This document shows positions 57,785-64,000 of a stretch of DNA of 64,000 nucleotides, in pieces. Both the position numbers and the translations under genes were made by a program. This DNA comes from Psococerastis gibbosa (taxonomy: Eukaryota > Arthropoda > Insecta > Psocodea > Psocidae), in assembly GCA_963971405.1 (NCBI GenBank), contig OZ020487.1, positions 35,313,039 to 35,377,038 of the forward strand, given 5' to 3'. Each line of letters begins with the position of its first letter. Within the stretch, counting starts at the first letter, position 1. The notes beneath the pieces were generated by a model. It was not told the DNA's origin and made no database searches. It saw only the letters and a list, made by a program, of their open reading frames with translations.

Positions 57785-58580
57785 GAAGAAAACCGCAATG
57801 AGGGTGTTTGAGTATGATGGTGGCAATGTTTACGGGGATATTTTTATTACAAAAGCCACAAGATAATTTCTTAAATTTAACCTTGACCCACGTATTTCTG
57901 AGCAGAGAAGAACTAATTTAACTTACATTTTAGAGTAAACTTATTTTGCAGCTGCAAGACTGCATAATTGACTTGAGTCATTGTCCTTGCCAGCAACCAG
58001 GCTTTTTTCGGAGGGAAGCTTCCACTCGTTCCGGCGGCAGCGCCACCGCAAAAGCTGCCACAGCCTGTCCGGGCCATTGTTGCATGAGCTGGTCATAAGT
58101 AAGCCTATTCGCCGAGGACGACCTCTGCTAATGCCTCTCGTCCTCCCATAGAATGCTGAAACAAAAATTATAATTTAAAAAATCCATCCAATCATCTAGT
58201 GTAGGCAGATTTCTTAAGACTGCATCCGGTATTGAGAAGTGCTGCAACCTAGACGTACTTTTGAATTATAACTCAGTGAAAGTTTTCATATTTATAAATT
58301 ACTGAACATTATTGAGACATGTAAAATGATAAAACTTCTCGCTATGGTGTGGATAGGGCAGGCAAAAGCGGCTGCAACCTTTTGCACCTACCGCGGCCAG
58401 ATTTACTCGTATATAGGTATCAGAACCTGCAATTATGTCGACGGCATTAATGCATTTGTGGGTGACATACCTTGATGACTCTTGATGGGAATCTATGATG
58501 CTCAACGCTGTTGTTACGTGATTACAAAAAAAACTGAAAACATTTTTTCGCGCAAGCATAGCTGATATTGGCATAGCTTG
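57785..58580. repeat. Complex repeat, right copy (blocks B and A)
   Basis: B (57840-58245) and A (58375-58540) match the left copy directly, with divergence. The block order is B then A here, A then B at 43.8-44.5 kb. Confidence 0.7.
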
Positions 58581-60023
58581 TGGACATACAGTGCCTCTTG
58601 TTAGAATCCCCGACTTACCCAAACTTATCCAAGTGAACAATCTAAGCACTGATAGAGACTGCCGAAAACCTGTAATAATTGCTAAACACTTGCAGGTCCG
58701 ATAGAGATTGGCAATAGTTAGTGAGATAGTTATTATGAGTGGCTAGCCTACACTACGGGAACGAAGACGACCTTCCTGAGCTATGAAAAGGAGTAACTGG
58801 AGGGACACAAGTGTGTGGAAAGGTGACAAAAAAAGGCTAAGTTGCAACTTACCGTTTAAGTTGGCAGGTAGACAGTCTAGAAGGCCCTTTTCAACTTGTG
58901 GCCACTGGTCTTGCCACTGGGGTTAGTCTTGGTTTCGGCATTGCGGGTGGTGAATGATGATCTTGACACTGCGGGCGGCGATAGTCTCACCATAGCGGGC
59001 GGTCATGTTTTGGCTATTGACGTTCATACCACAGCGAGTGGGGTTGGCGTTTACACTGTATAAAATAACTAAGATTAAGTACCCTATGTCAAGTTACACA
59101 TCAAATGAAACAACTTTCTGAGGCCTTTAACCTGGTATGTCAAATGGTATACTTAATGGACCCTGCTGTAAATTAAGATGTTTTTAATTTATGTTTTGTA
59201 AACCTAACTCCTAAGGCCATCAATTATGGTCCAGGTTTTTTAATTTCGTACAAATAGGACATGTTCCGTTGCACATCGGTGTTGACTCAAACCTGTAGGC
59301 TTAAATAGTGGCCGCACAGTTGTTCAATACAAAAAAAAAATGAAATAAAAATTCAGTAACTGCATCTGTACCTGCCTTAAAATACTGCGGGCCTACTATA
59401 CCGTTTAGTAGGTATTAACCCATTTCTGGGGTTAAATATGAAAGGTGGATATTCCACCTGTCAATAATCCGTCATTTAATTGTGCATCAATAATTGATGA
59501 GATGTTTGTTTTAAGGAGACTATTATGTAGAAACTTATTATTGATGCACAAATGACGGATTATTGACAGATGGAATAGCCGCCTAAACAAAACAATTTTA
59601 TTCCACTGGAAAATTACCTTGTTTACAATTATATTTTTAATCCGAGGATAAGATTAAAAATAATCGCCATAGTAGGCCCATTGAAAGAAATATTAAGCCT
59701 ACCTTATTCGCCCCAGCTCGTTCCGGCAGCACCCTGAATGAACCTCGTTCGTACAGAAACCCAAAATGCCGCGTAGGCTACATGGAGAAACGTCATCCAG
59801 ACCCATTGCTGTCGTTGGTAGGCCGCTTAAGTTAGCCGGAAGCACTTTCATATACCGGCTGCTATGGCTTCCATATGCCCTCAGCCTCTTCTCTGTCGTT
59901 CTGAAATAACAAAAATGTATAAATTATTGAAATCGGCCAACTTATTCAAAATTCCTCCGAAGCATAGTGAAGTAATATAGAAACAAATAAGATGAATTTC
60001 ATTTTTACTATGGCTCAGTAGCA
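58581..60023. other. Region between the complex repeat and the second LTR-element copy
   Basis: No gene is recognised. 58893-59047 has degenerate repeats around CACTGCGGGCGGCGATAGTC. 59448-59586 is a small palindromic MITE. The segment 59610-59690 recalls the end of the 33.4-34.3 kb inverted-repeat element (TTACCTTGTTTACA). It ends at the abrupt start of the LTR-element copy. Confidence 0.5.
59448..59586. mobile_element. Small palindromic MITE
   Basis: GGTGGATATTCCACCTGTCA, then ATAATCCGTCATTT, pairs with AAATGACGGATTATTGACAG, then ATGGAATAGCCGCC. Single ends of the same family are at 28431 and 28745. Confidence 0.75.
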
Positions 60024-60025
60024 AT

Positions 60026-60595
60026 TTGTTAGCTGCCCCAGTACCAGTAAACCCATACACTGAGCTAAAAACGCAGTTAATCCAACGAATGAGTCTTCCA
60101 GCAAGCAGTCGCATTCAGCTACTAATGTCGGAAGACATAGGGGACAAAACTCCCAGCTCTTTTCTCCGGAGACTGCGGGCCCTCGCAGAGAAAGCCATAT
60201 CAGACTCGGTTTTACGCACCATTTGGACGTCTCGCCTCCCGCACGCTATACAATTGGCAATCATCGGTCATGATCACCTGTCACTAGGTGACGTCGCGAA
60301 CCTCGCCGACAAGATGGCCACCATCAATTCAGCAACACGTGACCGGATTCTTGAGTGCACAATGGCCCCTGTGGACCTATTGAAGACGTTAACAGAGAAC
60401 GTCGCGGCTCTACAGGCACAGTTCGCCGACAGATACGGACAACGTGCCACACAGCCACGGTTCCAGCGCCAGTTCCGTTCACCAGCGCCTAAACAAGACC
60501 CAACTTGGTGTTTTTACCACCAAACCTATGGGAGGAAGGCCAGAAAGTGCCAGCAGCCATGCAGATTTCCGAAAAACGACGATCGCAGCCAGTAA
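60026..60595 (+). pseudogene. gag: Gag, C-terminal part, copy 2
   Basis: 189 residues, the C-terminal part of Gag, same as copy 1 from LLAAPVPVNPYTELK to the CHCC knuckle and the stop. The N-terminal half is missing at the junction. Confidence 0.85.
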
Positions 60596-62148
60596 AGGCA
60601 GGGCCTGCCTGCGCCACTACACACCTGCTTAAAACCTCACATCGCCTTCTTATCACGGACCCTTGCACCAAGATACGTTATCTCATTGACACAGGGTCCG
60701 ACATCTGCGTTTTTCCACGTGCCCGTCTCAACCTACCGCTCCGTCGTACTCAACTCGAGCTGACTGCCGCCAATGGCACAATCATCAATACGTACGGAAC
60801 AACAGCTCAACAACTGGACCTGGGATTACGACGCAGTTTCCGTTGGAATTTCATCATTGCCGATGTCACGCAACCCATCATCGGTGCAGACTTTCTCGCA
60901 GCCTCTAATTTGCTGGTGGATCTCCAGAACTCAAAGCTGATCGACGGGACAACGCATCGCAAGGCGAACCTGTGTCAAAGCCCCTCCAAGCAACCTAGCG
61001 TTTCTACCTTAACAATACCGCACAGTACCCCGGCCAGTCTAAAAGTAATAATTGAGGAGTTTAGCGACCTCACGCGGCCGAGACAACCCACAGACCAGGT
61101 CAAACACTCCACGGTCCACTACATTAGAACGACAGACGGACCTCCCGTCTCCGCTCGCCCACGCCGGTTGGCCCCGGACAAGTTTATTATCGCCAAAAAG
61201 GAGTTCAACGACATGATCCAGACCGGCGTATGTCGTCCGTCCGACAGCCCATGGGCCTCACCATTACACCTAGTACCTAAAAGCGACCATTCATGGCGCC
61301 CATGCGGGGACTACAGACGGCTCAATGCTCGAACAATTCCTGACGCGTACCCAGTCCGCCACATCGCAGATTTCAGTGCAGAATTGCGAGGAAAAACCGT
61401 ATTCAGCAAAATAGACCTGGTCAAAGCATTCACCCAGATACCAGTTTCCAATGGTGACATTCCAAAGACAGCAATAAATACTCCGTTCGGCCTTTTCGAA
61501 TTCCCATTCATGACATTCGGTCTTCGCAATGCTGCTCAAACCTTCCAACGCTTCATGGATAACATCCTACGCGACCTCCCGTGGGCATATTCATACATCG
61601 ACGACGTACTGGTTGCATCGAGTGATAAGCAGGAGCACGAATCACACCTACGTCAACTCTTCCAACGATTCCGAGAATATGGCCTAGTCATTAATCCTAG
61701 CAAGTGTACCCTCGGCGTTGGGTCAATCAGCTTTCTTGGTTACCTCGTGTCAGCAGAAGGCACACAAGCCCTACCAGACAGGGTAAAGGCACTCACTGAA
61801 TACCCTCTTCCAAAGTCATTCAAAGATCTACGCCGTTTCCTTGGCATGATTAACTACTACCGCCGGTTCCTACCAAATGCAGCCAACGAACAAGCACCAC
61901 TCAACACGTTGTTATCTGGAGACAAGGTAAAAGGGAACGCTACGATACCATGGACAACAAAGCTTACCGAAGCTTTCAGCTCATGCAAACACAGTCTGGC
62001 ACGCATCACCCTACTCGCGCATCCAGATCATACGGCTCCGATTGCACTAGTCACAGATGCATCAGACACCAGTATCGGAGCTACAGTCCAACAACGGATC
62101 AACGATCATTGGCAGCCATTGGCATTCTTCTCGCAGAAACTTAAATAA
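60505..62148 (+). CDS. pol: Pol, first part (PR-RT), copy 2
   Basis: 547 residues, same translation as copy 1, including LIDTGSD and YIDD. It ends at the same TAA (62146-62148). Without the gag start, its normal expression route is absent. Confidence 0.85.
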   Translation: MVFLPPNLWEEGQKVPAAMQISEKRRSQPVKAGPACATTHLLKTSHRLLITDPCTKIRYLIDTGSDICVFPRARLNLPLRRTQLELTAANGTIINTYGTTAQQLDLGLRRSFRWNFIIADVTQPIIGADFLAASNLLVDLQNSKLIDGTTHRKANLCQSPSKQPSVSTLTIPHSTPASLKVIIEEFSDLTRPRQPTDQVKHSTVHYIRTTDGPPVSARPRRLAPDKFIIAKKEFNDMIQTGVCRPSDSPWASPLHLVPKSDHSWRPCGDYRRLNARTIPDAYPVRHIADFSAELRGKTVFSKIDLVKAFTQIPVSNGDIPKTAINTPFGLFEFPFMTFGLRNAAQTFQRFMDNILRDLPWAYSYIDDVLVASSDKQEHESHLRQLFQRFREYGLVINPSKCTLGVGSISFLGYLVSAEGTQALPDRVKALTEYPLPKSFKDLRRFLGMINYYRRFLPNAANEQAPLNTLLSGDKVKGNATIPWTTKLTEAFSSCKHSLARITLLAHPDHTAPIALVTDASDTSIGATVQQRINDHWQPLAFFSQKLK

Positions 62149-63768
62149 AACCAACGAACATGGTCCGCCTACGATCGCGAATTGCTTGCGGTACACGACG
62201 CCATTCGTCATTTCCGTTACCTGCTAGAAGCGCGCGCTTTTGTCGTGTATACCGATCACAAACCGTTGACGCACGCTTTTCAGAATCCAAAAACAAGTTG
62301 CTCACCTCGCCAAATGCGGCAAATGGAATTCGTCTCTCAATTCACCACGGACATCCAATACATCGCTGGGCAGGACAACTTGGCCGCTGATGCATTCTCA
62401 AGAATCGAAGCAATCTCTACTCCCGTATCTCCTGAGCAACTTTCTTCTGCTCAGAAAGACGACAGAGAACTCAAAGAGCTTCGGTCCAGTAGAAAGACGT
62501 CCCTCATCCTCGTTGATGTTCCCATTCCGGGCTCTGATTCAGTCATTACGTGCGATTCTAGTCAAGACATACAACGCCCATTTGTGCCCAAACCATTACG
62601 TCGACAACTTTTCGAGCACCTACACAGCCTACATCACCCAGGAATAGCAGCGTCTGCTAACCTGGTTGCCCAACGCTACATATGGCCTTCTATCCGTAAG
62701 GATTGCCGCGCTTGGGCTCGTCTGTGTGTCAACTGTCAATTGTCCAAGATACATCGACACACCCTCACTGCGATTGGAACCTTTACTCAGCCTGACCGAC
62801 GGTTTCAGCACATACACCTCGACATTGTAGGCCCATTACCACCGTCGGAAGGCTACACGTATTTGTTAACACTCGTTGACCGTTTCACGCGATGGCCGGA
62901 AGCCGTTCCTATGGTGAACATCACCGCCGAAAACGTCGCCAGAACCCTCATTTCCTGCTGGATCAGCCGGTTTGGGTGCCCGGAGACAATTACTACAGAT
63001 CGCGGCCGACAGTTTGAGAGCCATTTGTTTGCTGACCTGGCCCGATTATGCGGATTTCACCATGCACGGACTACCAGTTACCACCCTGCATCCAACGGCA
63101 TGGTAGAGCGTATGCACCGCTCACTCAAAGCCTCCATTATGTGTCATGCCAATGACAAATGGACGGAAGCCCTTCCGCTAGTTTTACTGGGCATGCGCGC
63201 CACTCTTAAGAAAGATCTTCAAGCTTCTCCAGCAGATCTGGTCTATGGTGAACCATTAAGACTACCAGGACAGATGCTGACAACTCCTCCTTCAAATCAG
63301 AGTCCGGCGGACACTCTCATCTCACTTCGAAGGAAATTCGACTCACTACGCCCCACTCGCGTCAAGAGACACGGGGCTCATCAAACATTCATCCCACAAG
63401 ACCTTGCCAAGGCCACGCACGTTTTCGTGAGACAAGACCACGTCCGTGCTTCCCTCGAACGTCCTTATGCGGGACCATTCCCTGTGTTAAGTCGCACCGA
63501 CAAAACAGTTACGATTTCAAGCCGCGGTCGTGCGGTTACTGTGTCAATGGACAGGGTCAAGCCGGCCTACATTAATGCCAGTACAGACGAACCGTCTCAC
63601 CAGTCTAAGATCAACCCCCCGCATCAGCATCCTGCTCAAGATAAACCTCAGGAGAAGGTCTCCTCACCACTTCCTGCCACTGACGTCGTGCCGACACCAC
63701 CGACTCGCACCACTCGCTCAGGTCGTCACATCCACGTTCCACGACATTTCTCCGACTTCCAGTCTTAG
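62149..63768 (+). CDS. pol: Pol, second part (RNase H-integrase), copy 2
   Basis: Same translation as copy 1, with the HHCC and DDE residues intact. It is separated from the first part by the shared TAA. The first ATG is 62182. Confidence 0.85.
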   Translation, partial: NQRTWSAYDRELLAVHDAIRHFRYLLEARAFVVYTDHKPLTHAFQNPKTSCSPRQMRQMEFVSQFTTDIQYIAGQDNLAADAFSRIEAISTPVSPEQLSSAQKDDRELKELRSSRKTSLILVDVPIPGSDSVITCDSSQDIQRPFVPKPLRRQLFEHLHSLHHPGIAASANLVAQRYIWPSIRKDCRAWARLCVNCQLSKIHRHTLTAIGTFTQPDRRFQHIHLDIVGPLPPSEGYTYLLTLVDRFTRWPEAVPMVNITAENVARTLISCWISRFGCPETITTDRGRQFESHLFADLARLCGFHHARTTSYHPASNGMVERMHRSLKASIMCHANDKWTEALPLVLLGMRATLKKDLQASPADLVYGEPLRLPGQMLTTPPSNQSPADTLISLRRKFDSLRPTRVKRHGAHQTFIPQDLAKATHVFVRQDHVRASLERPYAGPFPVLSRTDKTVTISSRGRAVTVSMDRVKPAYINASTDEPSHQSKINPPHQHPAQDKPQEKVSSPLPATDVVPTPPTRTTRSGRHIHVPRHFSDFQS

Positions 63769-63779
63769 GAGGGGGGTAA

Positions 63780-64000
63780 TGTGGGGACCACTTAGTCCCA
63801 CATGTGTAATAACCAGTCTGCTTCCAGCTTCACCTTTTTCCCGTTAGATGGCGCTGTTCACATTCAGATAATTCAATATTCCTCAATCTTCCTTTTACGT
63901 ATTTATTTCTCTTATTCAATAATATCTTTAATCTACCCTCTGTGTCTCATCAGCTCCTTTAGCTGTGGACACAGAGTTGGTTTTTCTATATGGAAGCAGG
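63780..64000 (+). repeat. 3' LTR of copy 2, partial
   Basis: First 221 bases of the 387-bp LTR; cut by the window edge. Confidence 0.9.

Larger units (their letters stand above)
60024..64000 (+). mobile_element. CsRn1-type LTR retrotransposon, copy 2, 5'-truncated, runs off the window
   Basis: From ATTTGTTAGCTGCC at 60024 the sequence equals copy 1 from 52898 with a constant offset of 7126 to the window end. ORF boundaries and translations are the same, and no difference was noticed. It lacks the 5' LTR, PBS, leader and the first part of gag. The 3' LTR starts at 63780 and is cut by the window end after about 221 bases. Truncation inside gag is not the usual outcome of LTR retrotransposition. 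Confidence 0.92.

Noticed and set aside
1-64000. CRISPR array, bacterial operons, rRNA genes
   Set aside because: No regularly spaced repeats with unique spacers, no rRNA-like stretches, and genes have spliceosomal introns.

Overview
This is a eukaryotic nuclear window, most likely from an arthropod, probably an insect, with a repeat-rich genome. The reasons are spliced genes with GT-AG introns, orthologues of animal genes, Jockey and CsRn1-type retroelements, tRNA-like SINEs and many small inverted-repeat elements. I cannot name the species. Exons were assembled by hand from reading frame, splice sites and phase, guided by remembered family patterns; no search was run.

The left half (about 1.8-31.6 kb) holds three conserved genes. 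An Mpv17/PMP22-family mitochondrial membrane protein (4 exons, 190 codons) lies on + at 1831-4411. A MCRIP2/FAM195-like gene (6 small exons, 143 codons) lies on - at 6911-9419. NUP160 (23 exons, 1399 codons), a nuclear pore Y-complex subunit, lies on + at 9811-31618. All exon phases join without a break. The MCRIP2-like and NUP160 start codons are head to head, 391 bp apart, so the two probably share a promoter region.

NUP160 introns carry many repeats: non-LTR reverse-transcriptase and zinc-finger tails, a mariner remnant folded back on itself, long inverted repeats, a Harbinger-like MITE with TAA target duplications, and SINE-like repeats flanking exon 18.

From 31.6 to 46 kb I see no host gene. 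There is a duplicated segment in which one copy is interrupted by an 875 bp inverted-repeat element that itself carries an RNase H fragment. There is also a 5'-truncated non-LTR insertion with an 11-bp target duplication, several hairpins, and many long G or C runs.

From 44 to 58 kb lies a layered structure. An older foldback repeat (arms about 44.5-46.2 and 57.0-57.7 kb) was entered by a Ty3/gypsy LTR retrotransposon of CsRn1/Kabuki type (46350-57040: 387-bp LTRs, ACTG target duplication, CHCC Gag, PR-RT-RNase H-integrase). The 5' LTR of that element was then split by a complete Jockey-type element (46653-52013) with both ORFs open and an 11-bp target duplication. A second copy of the LTR element starts abruptly inside gag at about 60024. 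It follows the first copy at a constant offset of 7126 bp to the window end, including the same in-frame stop in pol. It is either a very recent duplication or an assembly artefact.
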